Of a stretch of 64,000 nucleotides of DNA, positions 37,096-45,186 are shown piece by piece. A model generated the notes under the pieces. The model made no database searches, was not told the DNA's origin, and worked only from the letters and a program-made list of their open reading frames with translations. The stretch spans positions 124,001-188,000 of the forward strand of contig NZ_AIDW01000004.1 of NCBI RefSeq assembly GCF_000251145.1. Direction: 5' to 3'. The position numbers were made by a program, and so were the translations under genes. The DNA is from Sphingomonas sp. PAMC 26621 (lineage in GTDB: Bacteria; Pseudomonadota; Alphaproteobacteria; Sphingomonadales; Sphingomonadaceae). Position 1 is the first letter of the stretch. Each line of letters opens with the position of its first letter.

Positions 37096-37497
37096 TGCTT
37101 ATACCCCAAGCAGGCCTCTGCCTATGATCTGTCTCGTTAATTTATTGTTTAAACACTATACCCCATACCAATACGTTATGTCGTTAATTGGGATGATCGT
37201 TGAAACCATTTCGGATTTTACAAAAAGGCCCGTGCCCCACCAGCCAGCAGTCATGTTCTTGGTGACGCGCCGCAACACGATGGACTTTTCAATTTCCTGC
37301 GGCGTTATTTCATCCGGTATGGATGTAATATAAAGATTACCGTCACATCTCTAAATTATATGGAGTGACAATTGGTAAACATAAGCGCCGTATAGCCTCA
37401 ATCGAAGGTGTATGGCAGTTTTTCGGTATAATTAATTCTACGAAACAGCGTCAGTAGTATCTCAAAATTTGGCAGAGAAGCATCAATATCTGAATTG
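37096..37497. other. 402-base AT-rich gene-free region upstream of the GGDEF-EAL gene
   Basis: The base composition is far lower in G+C than the genes around it. A perfect TGTTTAAACA palindrome is at 37146-37155, and TATAGT on the minus strand near 37155-37160 could be a -10 box for the GGDEF-EAL gene. The one short plus-strand ORF has no coding character. I see no hairpin-T terminator for flgD, so the transcript end is unknown. Confidence 0.6.
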
Positions 37498-38178
37498 CTA
37501 CTGGTTCGCCATATTGCTTCCGAGCTGAAGCAAGCTTGCGGCGCCATATCTTTGTCCGTTTGCCAGCAATGTCAGTTGCCCTTGATCGACCGAGACTTCG
37601 GCGACCATGCCCTGCGCGGCGATCTTGGCGGGGACGGTCGATCCGCCCGCATCGACCGCGGCAAGCGACAGCGTGTAGGTTCCGGGAGCAGCGCGTTTGC
37701 CCTGATCGTCGGTCCCGTCCCAGTCGAAGCGGCCGCCTGCCGGATCGACCGCGCGTGTCGTGACCGTGTTGCCCGCGGCGTCGCTGACGGTCGCGACGAG
37801 CGACTGCGCGGGGCGGTCGAGCGTGTAGCGCCAACTGCTGCCACCGGTCGGCTGAAGTCCGGCGATGCTGCTGTCGAAGCTGGCGGTCTTGCCGATCAGC
37901 GCGGCGGCGTTCGACAGGTCGTTGGACGACAGTTTGGCGAGGATGTTCTTCAGCGATTGGTTCTGCTGGATCGACTGCTCGACCTGCGAGAATTGGACGA
38001 GCTGCTGCGTGTATTCGGAGGTATCCATCGGCTTGAGCGGATCCTGGTTCTGCATCTGCGTCGTCAGCAGCTTGAGGAAGGTGTTCGAGTCGCTGCTCAG
38101 TTTCGCCAGCGCGCCGGACGTGGCGGACGCCGGAGCGACGGCGGAAGCGGCCGTGGCGGGGGCGGTGATCGAGGTCAT
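37498..38178 (-). CDS. flgD: Flagellar hook capping protein FlgD
   Basis: 226 residues. The N-terminal FlgD core is FLKLLTTQMQNQDPLKPMD followed by SEYTQQLVQFSQVEQ, which is highly diagnostic. The C-terminal half has the FLgD tudor/fibronectin-like beta region (DPAGGRFDWDGTDDQGKRA, PGTYTLSLAAVD). FlgD caps the growing hook and is exported by the flagellar type III apparatus. It starts 11 bases after the fliK stop, so both share a transcript. The usual next gene flgE is absent here; the neighbour on that side is an AT-rich spacer and a c-di-GMP gene. Confidence 0.95.
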   Translation of the reverse strand: MTSITAPATAASAVAPASATSGALAKLSSDSNTFLKLLTTQMQNQDPLKPMDTSEYTQQLVQFSQVEQSIQQNQSLKNILAKLSSNDLSNAAALIGKTASFDSSIAGLQPTGGSSWRYTLDRPAQSLVATVSDAAGNTVTTRAVDPAGGRFDWDGTDDQGKRAAPGTYTLSLAAVDAGGSTVPAKIAAQGMVAEVSVDQGQLTLLANGQRYGAASLLQLGSNMANQ

Positions 38179-38189
38179 GCGGGTGGTCC

Positions 38190-39566
38190 TCAGGCAACGA
38201 GATTGATGCGGCCGCTGGCGTGCAACGTGCCGGGCTTAGGGGTTTGCGGTCCGGATGGGGGGTCGTCCGCGGTGTCGACCGGGTTCCGGGCGGGAGCCGG
38301 GAATGTCCCGCCCCGCCCGCCGCCGCCCGAGCGCGTATCGAAGCTGAAGCTGCCGACGTCGGCTTGGACTCCGGCCTGCGACAGGGTCTGCGCGAGCATC
38401 GCGGAGTCGCGGCGCAACAGGTCGAGCGCGGCCGGCTGATCCGCGGCGATCGCGGCGAGGAGCTTGCCCGCAGGATCGATCTGCAGCCGCACCTCGACTC
38501 GCCCCAGTTCGACCGGGTCGAGCCGGATCGTGACGGTGCTCGCACCGCCGCGATCGACGTGGCGCGCGATCGCGAGCCCGACATCCCGCCCGATCATCGC
38601 CGCGCGCGCCGATCCCGCATCGATCGCGCGCTGCCCGGCAGGAACGGCGCGGGCGGCGGTGGCGGGCTGCTGGGACAAGAGCGGTGCGGGCGGCAGCGCG
38701 GCATTGGGTAACGGCGTTTCGACCGCATGCCGCGTTTCATCCGGGAGCGGTGCCGGAAGGACCGCTGGCCCGGATGTAGCGGAGGCGTCTGCCGCAGCCG
38801 TCGCGGGGGGCGTCGGCGTTTCGGCAAGGCTCGGCCCGTTCGCGGTGGTTGATGCCCCTTTCGCGGACCCTGTGCCATTGGCCGCCGGCGCTTCGGAAGA
38901 GGCCGTGGCGCTCAACTGGCTGGTTGCGATCGGTGCCTGAGTCGCGACGACCCCCGCCGGCATGACCGGCGGTATGGTAGAAGCGACCGGAGAAAGGGCG
39001 GGCACCCCCGCCGCTTGCAACACGGTCGGGTCCCCTGCCGAGACCGCCTTGTCAGGCGTTGCGAAACGGCTCGGGATCCTGGCGAGCGTTCGCGTCGGCG
39101 CTGGCGGGGTCGCAGCAAGACGCGCGACCGCGTCCGCCGACCCCGGGGGGGATATCGCGCCGACGGCGCTCGGGAGGCCCGCAGGCGCTGTCGTGGCATC
39201 TGGACGGGGTGGGGCCTTCGCGGGCTGCGGACCGGCGCCCGCAGCTTGCACGGGCATCGCGCCGTCCGCCGCGGGCTGCGCCACGACCGTATCGGATGGC
39301 ATGGGCGTCGACGTGGAGTGACGGGAGTCTGGCCCAAGACGGATCGATGAGGTGTCGGCGGGAAGGGCAGGCGCGGCTGCAACTGGCCCGGGCGTGTTCG
39401 GGGTGGGTGCGGGTGCCGGCACAATTCCGGCCAACCCGCTCGCGACGGGGCTTTCGGTTGTGGTTGCGGCGAGGGCGGCCTGAAACCCGTCGCCCCCCAC
39501 AGGCTCCGCGGCGAGCGGCGTTGCGGTCGGAGCGGACAGGAACGATACGGCGGCAACTGGCGGCAC
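38190..39566 (-). CDS. fliK: Flagellar hook-length control protein FliK
   Basis: 458 residues from a GTG at 39566 that follows GGGAGAAGC. About 320 residues of low-complexity Pro/Ala/Thr-rich sequence, typical of the FliK ruler part, are followed by the conserved Flg_hook C-terminus: VTIRLDPVELGRVEVRLQID then LLRRDSAMLAQTLSQAGVQ. FliK measures the hook and switches export specificity. The long Ala/Pro composition explains the many antisense ORFs here. It is followed by flgD. No other flagellar gene is within view. Confidence 0.9.
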   Translation of the reverse strand: MPPVAAVSFLSAPTATPLAAEPVGGDGFQAALAATTTESPVASGLAGIVPAPAPTPNTPGPVAAAPALPADTSSIRLGPDSRHSTSTPMPSDTVVAQPAADGAMPVQAAGAGPQPAKAPPRPDATTAPAGLPSAVGAISPPGSADAVARLAATPPAPTRTLARIPSRFATPDKAVSAGDPTVLQAAGVPALSPVASTIPPVMPAGVVATQAPIATSQLSATASSEAPAANGTGSAKGASTTANGPSLAETPTPPATAAADASATSGPAVLPAPLPDETRHAVETPLPNAALPPAPLLSQQPATAARAVPAGQRAIDAGSARAAMIGRDVGLAIARHVDRGGASTVTIRLDPVELGRVEVRLQIDPAGKLLAAIAADQPAALDLLRRDSAMLAQTLSQAGVQADVGSFSFDTRSGGGGRGGTFPAPARNPVDTADDPPSGPQTPKPGTLHASGRINLVA

Positions 39567-39705
39567 GCGCTTCTCCCATCGGCCAGGCGTTGGATCGTTA
39601 TAGACGCGCCGCATGCCCGCCGGTCGCAATCGGGGGAGAAGCTAGCGGCTGCTCCGGCGCAACCGCCCTTGCGCAACCGACGCCGCCACGCGCTCGCGCC
39701 GCCGT

Positions 39706-39724
39706 CGGCTCGGCTCGGCTCGGC
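39706..39724. repeat. Short CGGCT tandem repeat (about 3.8 copies)
   Basis: CGGCTCGGCTCGGCTCGGC in the 245-base gap between the divergent fliK and cyclophilin genes. Just upstream GCGCAACCG occurs twice. A slippage-prone simple repeat; no transposon or CRISPR structure. Confidence 0.7.
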
Positions 39725-39811
39725 ATGCCACAGGCCCCGTTTGCCGGGGAAATGTTCCGTTTCATCGCGACTGCCCCTAGGGGACGGGACGGGTGATCGG
39801 AGAAGCACTGC

Positions 39812-40447
39812 ATGCGGCGTTTACTGGGACTGATGGCGCTTGCGCTGCTGACGGGGGCGGCACCTGCCGAACCGCCGCTGGTGCGGGTGCGGCTGGAGAC
39901 GTCGGCCGGGCCGATCACGGTCGCGCTCGATACGCGGCATGCGCCCCGGACCGCGACCAACTTCCTCGCCTATGTCGATGACCAGCGGCTCGACGGCACA
40001 GCCTTCTTCCGCGCCTCGCGGCGGCCGGGCAAGCCCGGACTCGGCTTCATCGAGGGCGGGATCGGGACCGATGCGCGCCGCCGGCTCGGCACCCTGCCGC
40101 TCGAGCCGACCAGCAGGACCGGGCTGCGGCATGTCGACGGCGTGATCTCGATGGCGCGCTACGACGCGCTGGATTCGGGAACCGCCAATTTCTCGCTGAT
40201 GTCGGGACCGTTCCCCAACATGGACGCGCGTCCGGGCTCGCCCGGTTACGCGGTGTTCGGGCGAGTCGTCGCAGGGATGGACGTCGTCCGCCGGATTCTC
40301 GCGATGCCCACCAGTCAGGGCGGCGAGGGGCCGATGAAGGGCGAGACGCTGCGTCGCCCGGTCTCGATCATACGCGCGGTCCGGCTCGACGGCACGCCGC
40401 ATCCGACCGGGCGGATCAAGGTGTGGCAGCTTCTACCGCGCAAATAA
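39812..40447 (+). CDS. Cyclophilin-type peptidyl-prolyl isomerase, exported
   Basis: 211 residues with a signal peptide (MRRLLGLMALALLTGAAPAEP), preceded by GGAGAA. The cyclophilin fold is seen in ETSAGPITVALDTRHAPRTA, NFLAYVDDQRLDGTAFFRA, GVISMARYDALDSGTANFS and GYAVFGRVVAGMDVVRRI. The active-site Arg and Gln positions are modified relative to eukaryotic cyclophilins (FFRAS, NFSLM), as in many bacterial periplasmic PpiA-like proteins. It assists proline isomerisation during folding in the periplasm. Divergent from fliK. Confidence 0.9.
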   Translation: MRRLLGLMALALLTGAAPAEPPLVRVRLETSAGPITVALDTRHAPRTATNFLAYVDDQRLDGTAFFRASRRPGKPGLGFIEGGIGTDARRRLGTLPLEPTSRTGLRHVDGVISMARYDALDSGTANFSLMSGPFPNMDARPGSPGYAVFGRVVAGMDVVRRILAMPTSQGGEGPMKGETLRRPVSIIRAVRLDGTPHPTGRIKVWQLLPRK

Positions 40448-40476
40448 CCGCCGCCGTGCCCGGGGTGGTCGCGGGG

Positions 40477-40758
40477 TCATAACGCCGTCGCGAAGGTGAT
40501 CGCGCCGAGCACGACACCGGGCGCGTTCGCCAGCGCGACCGGCCAGTCGCGCTGCGGCTTGAGCAGCCCGTAGGCAACCCACAGGGTGCAGTTGACCGCG
40601 GTCGCGAGCGGCTGAACCATCGAGCCCTTGTGCCCGGTGAGGTTGAGCTGGATCTGCGAGAGGTACGAGACGTACATCATCACCGCGGTCGCGGTCGCGA
40701 TCCAGCCGAGGAGCAGGATCGCACGTTCGGCGGTGAAAGGCTTTGCCGCACTGGCCAT
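40477..40758 (-). CDS. SemiSWEET sugar transporter
   Basis: 93 residues with three hydrophobic helices in a triple-helix bundle: ILLLGWIATATAVMMYVSYLSQ, QPLATAVNCTLWVAYGLL and NAPGVVLGAITFATA. The loop GHKGSMVQPLATAVNCTLW has the SWEET-family Pro and Asn that line the sugar path. SemiSWEETs dimerise to form a uniporter for mono- or disaccharides. GGAGATTAC precedes the ATG. It is independent of its neighbours. Confidence 0.9.
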   Translation of the reverse strand: MASAAKPFTAERAILLLGWIATATAVMMYVSYLSQIQLNLTGHKGSMVQPLATAVNCTLWVAYGLLKPQRDWPVALANAPGVVLGAITFATAL

Positions 40759-40809
40759 GCGTAATCTCCATCGATGTTGCAGTGCACAACATAAAAGGAC
40801 GCGATCGGT

Positions 40810-42450
40810 TCACTCCGGTAGCGGCACCGCGGTCTGCGTCAGGCTCGCGGCGACCGCTTCGGCGATCTTGATCCCGTCGACCGCTGCCGACAGGATCCCG
40901 CCCGCATAGCCTGCCCCCTCGCCCGCCGGATACAGTCCGCGTGTGTTGAGGCTTTGCAGATCGTCGCCGCGCTTGAAGCGGACCGGTGAGGAGGTGCGCG
41001 TCTCGACCCCGGTCAGCAGCACGTCGGGGTGGTCGTATCCCGGGATCTGCCGCCCGAACACCGGGAGCGCCTCGCGCATCGCGGTGATCGCGAATTCGGG
41101 GAGGCATTCGGACAGGTCGCCCATCGTCACGCCGGGGCGATAGGACGGGACGACTTGCCCCAGCGCGGAAGACGGCTTGCCCTCGAGCAGGTCGCCCAAT
41201 CGCTGCGCGGGGGCCTTGTAGCTCGATCCGCCCGCGACATAGGCGAGCGATTCCCAGTGCCGCTGGAATGCGATCCCCGCGAGCGGGTCGCCCGGATAGT
41301 CGCGTTCGGGGTCGATGCCCACGACCAGCCCCGAATTGGCGTTGCGCTCGTTGCGCGAATATTGGCTCATGCCGTTGGTCGCGACGCGCCCTTCCTCGGA
41401 GGTCGCGGCGACGACGGTGCCGCCCGGGCACATGCAGAAACTGTAAACCGTCCGCCCGTTCTTGCAGTGATGCGACAGGCTGTAATCCGCCGCGCCGAGG
41501 ATCGGGTTGCCAGCACTCGGCCCGAAGCGCGCGGTGTCGATCCACGATTGCGGATGCTCGATCCGCACCCCGAGCGAGAAGGGCTTGGCCTCGACATAGA
41601 CCCCCGCCTCATGAAGCATCGCGAAGGTATCGCGCGCGCTGTGCCCGATCGCGAGCACGACATGGTCCGCGCGCAGATAGCTGCCGTCGTGGATGTGGAG
41701 CCCGCGCACATGCCGCGTGCCGTCGCCGCGCGTCTCGATGTCGATCCCCTCGACGCGCTGCTGGAAGCGATATTCGCCGCCGAGCGCCTCGACGCTTTCG
41801 CGCATGCTCTCGACCATCGTGACGAGCCGGAACGTGCCGATGTGCGGATGCGCCTCGGTCAGGATTTCCGCGGGCGCACCCGCCTTGACGAACTCGGTCA
41901 GCACCTTGCGGTCGAGGTGTCGCGCATCCTTGATCCGGCTGTAGAGCTTGCCGTCGGAAAAGGTGCCAGCACCCCCCTCGCCGAACTGGACGTTCGATTC
42001 GGGGTTGAGCACGCTCTTGCGCCACAGCCCCCAGGTGTCCTTGGTCCGTTCGCGCACGACCTTGCCGCGATCGAGGATGATCGGGCGGAACCCCATCTGC
42101 GCGAGGATCAACCCGGCGAACAGCCCGCATGGCCCCGCGCCGATTACGACCGGGCGGATCTCGCTCGGGGTGGCGGGTGCCTGCGCGGTGAACTTGTAGC
42201 GCGTGTCGGGGGTGGTGCCGACGGTGCGGTCCTTGCGGAACTTGGCGAGCACGGTCGCCTCGTTCTTCACTGCGACGTCGAGCGAATAAACCAGCAGGAT
42301 CGCCAGCTTGTCGCGCGCATCATGCGCACGGCGCGCGATCTTGAAGCGGATCAGGTCGCGTGGGCTGATCTTGAGCCGCTTGCAGATCGCAGCGGGGAGC
42401 GCCTCATCGGGATGATGGAGCGGAAGGGCCAGTTCGGTAATGCGCAACAT
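40810..42450 (-). CDS. FAD-dependent oxidoreductase (COG2509-type)
   Basis: 546 residues. An N-terminal module (MLRITELALPLHHPDEAL...) of about 95 residues precedes the FAD-binding Rossmann motif VIGAGPCGLFAGLILAQMG, then FGEGGAGTFSDGKLYSRIKD, LAIGHSARDTFAMLHEAGV, SFCMCPGGTVVAATSE and, near the end, RGLYPAGEGAGYAGGI. This is the family of uncharacterised flavoproteins often annotated NAD(P)/FAD-dependent dehydrogenase. The reaction is unknown; some have been linked to geranylgeranyl-reductase-like chemistry, which I cannot support here. Confidence 0.85.
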   Translation of the reverse strand: MLRITELALPLHHPDEALPAAICKRLKISPRDLIRFKIARRAHDARDKLAILLVYSLDVAVKNEATVLAKFRKDRTVGTTPDTRYKFTAQAPATPSEIRPVVIGAGPCGLFAGLILAQMGFRPIILDRGKVVRERTKDTWGLWRKSVLNPESNVQFGEGGAGTFSDGKLYSRIKDARHLDRKVLTEFVKAGAPAEILTEAHPHIGTFRLVTMVESMRESVEALGGEYRFQQRVEGIDIETRGDGTRHVRGLHIHDGSYLRADHVVLAIGHSARDTFAMLHEAGVYVEAKPFSLGVRIEHPQSWIDTARFGPSAGNPILGAADYSLSHHCKNGRTVYSFCMCPGGTVVAATSEEGRVATNGMSQYSRNERNANSGLVVGIDPERDYPGDPLAGIAFQRHWESLAYVAGGSSYKAPAQRLGDLLEGKPSSALGQVVPSYRPGVTMGDLSECLPEFAITAMREALPVFGRQIPGYDHPDVLLTGVETRTSSPVRFKRGDDLQSLNTRGLYPAGEGAGYAGGILSAAVDGIKIAEAVAASLTQTAVPLPE

Positions 42451-42500
42451 CGCCGGCCCTTACCGCGAGATGCGTCCTGATGCCATGACCGGTGCGCGAA

Positions 42501-42701
42501 TCAGCCCTTGGGCGTGACCCACACCGCCACCGGCACCGCGAACTTGCCCGGCGCAGGCTTGCCGACTTCGACGCGGTCGGCGGTGACGAGCTCGCCGGTC
42601 TCGAGATTGAAGGACACCCACGGCTTGGGCATCCGGCCGAAAACCATTTTCTGGATGGGCTGGCCGGTGGCCGTGTTCATGATCGTTGCGGTAATGCTCA
42701 T
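42501..42701 (-). CDS. Small protein of unknown function (66 residues)
   Basis: Starts MSITATIMNTATGQPIQKM and includes PKPWVSFNLETGELVTADRV; the end is VPVAVWVTPKG. No signal peptide or membrane helix; predicted short beta strands. A hydrophobic/aromatic beta pattern suggests a single small domain. It lies downstream of the FAD oxidoreductase's upstream side on the same strand, with 50 bases between. I do not recognise it, and its coding status rests on codon pattern and a clean ATG. Confidence 0.5.
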   Translation of the reverse strand: MSITATIMNTATGQPIQKMVFGRMPKPWVSFNLETGELVTADRVEVGKPAPGKFAVPVAVWVTPKG

Positions 42702-42853
42702 CTGCGCGGCGATACCGGGCTTGCCGCCTGGCTGTCCAGACCCCGAAAAACACCCGCGGGAACGCCCAAACTCGCGAACAACCCGCTACAAGACGTTGAT
42801 CGGGACGCATTTCGATTAACCGACTCGTATCCTTTGATGCGGTATCGCGACCT

Positions 42854-44455
42854 GTGCAGCGTATCGCATCCTTCCGCACGGCCCCGACCGTGATCCTGGT
42901 GACCGTCGCGCTTGCGGTGGGAATCCTGGTCGCCGCGTCCTCGGTCGCGCCGCGGACCGCCGCGACCGTCTTGTTCGGCATCACCGCCACGCTGCTGCTC
43001 TCCTGGACGTGGCGGTTGCAGCGCACCGTCGCGCGCGCGCTCGATCAGGTGCAGGCGGCAGTGGACAGCGACTCCGCGACGCTCGAGGACGGGATCGCCG
43101 CGCTCGGCGACCGGCTGGCGACGGTCGATTACCGCCTGTCGCCCGCGCACCCGGTCAGCGGCCTGCCGATGCGCGAGGCGTTGCTTGCGCAGATGGCGGC
43201 GGACCAGCGCGGGATCCTGGGCGCGATCGCGTTCGAAGATTTCGAGCGGTTGACCGCGTTCGACCCCGCGCTCGGCGAGCGCGTGTTCGCGGCGTCGGTC
43301 GCGCGGCTGCGCAAGATGGTGCCGCCGACGCGCTTTCTCGCGCAGGTCGATCGCGGGCATGTCGGGCTCTGGTTCGGCGAACAGGTCGCCGAAGCCGAGG
43401 CGCGGGCCGAGCTCGACGCGATTTCCTACGCCCTGGGTGAAGCGGTCATCGACGAGGACCGCGAGATCGTCCCGCAAGTGCATCTCCGGCTTGCCACCTT
43501 CGATCATGCCGAGGGGCTGAATGCGGGTGCGTTCCTCGCGCGGACGCTCGCCTCCTTCGCGCTGTCGCGCGGGGCGGAGGCGGCGACGGGCGTGACGGTC
43601 GATCATGCCGAACTCGCGCGCGATCGCTACGGGCTCGAGCAGGATCTGCGGCAGGCGATCACGCGGCGCGAGATGCGGCTCGAATATCAGCCGTTGATCG
43701 ATGCGGTCCAGGGGCGGGTGGTCGGTGCGGAGGCACTGTTGCGCTGGACCAGCGCCGATCGCGGCACGGTGTCGCCGACGCGGTTCGTGCCGGTGATGGA
43801 AGCGATGGGGCTGGCGAGCGAGATCGGTGCGTGGGTGCTCAATACGGCGGTGCGCGGCGTCGCCGACTGGCAGGCGCAGGGGCTGCGCGACTTGCGAGTC
43901 GCGGTCAACGTCTCGGGGTTGCAGCTCGAACGCGACGACCTGCCGATCCTGGTCGAGCGCACGCTCAGGCGCCACCGGGTCTTGCCCGCGGCGCTCGAGA
44001 TCGAGCTGACCGAAAGCGTCGCGACCAACGATGCCGACCATTGCCGCCGGATCTTCCAGCAATTGCGCAGCATGGGCGTAAAGCTCGCGGTCGACGATTT
44101 CGGGACGGGCTATTCGGGGTTCAGTTCGCTCCGCGCGCTCGCGTTCGACAAGATCAAGATCGACCGCGAATTCGTCACCGGGATCGATAGCCGCCGCGAC
44201 AGCCAGGCGATCTGCCAGAGCATCCTCGCGCTCGGGCGCGGGCTTGGCATCAAGGTGCTGGCCGAAGGGGTCGAGCGGCAGGCCGAATATGCGTGGCTGC
44301 GCCGACACGGCTGCCAGCATTTCCAGGGGTATTATTTCAGCCGACCGCTCGATCCCGAGCGGTTCGCAGGGTTCGTCCGCGACACGCGCAGCCTCGGCGC
44401 GCTGCTGTCGCTGGGCGATGGGGTTCAGGCACAGGGCGAGAAGGTAAGCGCGTGA
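42854..44455 (+). CDS. Membrane EAL-domain c-di-GMP phosphodiesterase with degenerate GGDEF
   Basis: 533 residues from a GTG at 42854. Two N-terminal helices (VILVTVALAVGILVAASS, TVLFGITATLLLSWTW) are followed by a coiled region and a GGDEF-like domain whose active site is replaced (DRGHVGLWF), so it is unlikely to be a cyclase. The EAL domain (about 255-515) retains GAEALLRW at 291-298, NVSGLQLE, EIELTESVA, VDDFGTGYSGFSS, KIKIDREFVTG and AEGVERQ, so hydrolysis is expected. It begins a five-gene operon; its TGA overlaps the next ATG by one base. Confidence 0.9.
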   Translation: MQRIASFRTAPTVILVTVALAVGILVAASSVAPRTAATVLFGITATLLLSWTWRLQRTVARALDQVQAAVDSDSATLEDGIAALGDRLATVDYRLSPAHPVSGLPMREALLAQMAADQRGILGAIAFEDFERLTAFDPALGERVFAASVARLRKMVPPTRFLAQVDRGHVGLWFGEQVAEAEARAELDAISYALGEAVIDEDREIVPQVHLRLATFDHAEGLNAGAFLARTLASFALSRGAEAATGVTVDHAELARDRYGLEQDLRQAITRREMRLEYQPLIDAVQGRVVGAEALLRWTSADRGTVSPTRFVPVMEAMGLASEIGAWVLNTAVRGVADWQAQGLRDLRVAVNVSGLQLERDDLPILVERTLRRHRVLPAALEIELTESVATNDADHCRRIFQQLRSMGVKLAVDDFGTGYSGFSSLRALAFDKIKIDREFVTGIDSRRDSQAICQSILALGRGLGIKVLAEGVERQAEYAWLRRHGCQHFQGYYFSRPLDPERFAGFVRDTRSLGALLSLGDGVQAQGEKVSA

Positions 44456-45186
44456 TGACGATCGGTCGATGGAAGCTGGGGTGTGTCCTCGCCGGAATGG
44501 CGACGCTCGCCGCCTGTTCGGGCGGGCCGGCGCGCCCACGCGCGGATACCGCGCCGCCGGTCGCGGTGAGCGCGAGTGCCGAGGCGGACGCGATCTTCGA
44601 CCTGATGCTGCGCGGCGATACCGCGACCGCGGTCAAGCGCCTCAAGGTGCTGCTCAAGCGCGACCCGATGAACCCGACCGCGCGGCTGCTGCAGGATTCG
44701 CTCGATCGCGATCCCGTCGAATTGCTTGGCCCGCAAAACCATCCGTACGCGGTGCAGGCGGGGGACACGATCGTGTCGCTTGCGGATAAATTGCTCGGCA
44801 ACCGGCTCAAGGCCTACCAGCTCGCGCGCTACAACGCGCTGACCGCGCCGTTTGCGCTGACCGCGGGGCAGAGCCTGAAGATTCCCGGCGAGGCGCCCCG
44901 GCCCGAACCGGTCCGTCGCGCCGATCCCGCGCCGAGCCGCGCCGGTCCCCGCGCCAGGCCGACCCCGGCGCGGCCGGTTGCCCCCGCCGCCGCTGCGCTC
45001 GCTACCAACCCCGCCGCCGCGCGACCGCTCCGTGCGGCCGGGCTTGCCGCGCTCAACCAGGGGAATGTCGCACGCGCGGTCGCGTTGCTGCGGCGCGCGT
45101 CCGCGCTCGACCCGGCGAACCCGATGATCGCACGCGATCGTGCGCGCGCCGAGCGGATCGCGGCGACCGTGAAGGCACGGCGATGA
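44455..45186 (+). CDS. LysM-domain lipoprotein with tetratricopeptide-like C-terminus
   Basis: 243 residues. The lipobox is LAAC with Cys at about residue 21, so it should be lipidated. A helical repeat (AIFDLMLRGDTATAVKRLKV) precedes a LysM module (YAVQAGDTIVSLADKLLGNR, AYQLARYNALTAPFALTAGQSL), which binds peptidoglycan or chitin-like glycans. After a Pro/Ala/Arg-rich linker, ALNQGNVARAVALLRRASAL is a TPR-like helix pair. It probably senses or docks at the cell wall for the downstream kinase. Overlaps both neighbours (TGATG and ATGA). Confidence 0.83.
   Translation: MTIGRWKLGCVLAGMATLAACSGGPARPRADTAPPVAVSASAEADAIFDLMLRGDTATAVKRLKVLLKRDPMNPTARLLQDSLDRDPVELLGPQNHPYAVQAGDTIVSLADKLLGNRLKAYQLARYNALTAPFALTAGQSLKIPGEAPRPEPVRRADPAPSRAGPRARPTPARPVAPAAAALATNPAAARPLRAAGLAALNQGNVARAVALLRRASALDPANPMIARDRARAERIAATVKARR

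Noticed and set aside
37076..37333. 85-residue ORF in the AT-rich spacer
   Set aside because: No ribosome site, overlap with the GGDEF-EAL start, and no coding pattern.
39673..39688. TGGCGGCGTCGGTTGC upstream of fliK as a sigma-54 promoter
   Set aside because: The GG and GC are one base too far apart and the -24 core is GGCGG not GGCAC.
39700..39730. CGGCT repeats as a CRISPR array
   Set aside because: Units are five bases with no spacers; it is a simple tandem repeat.
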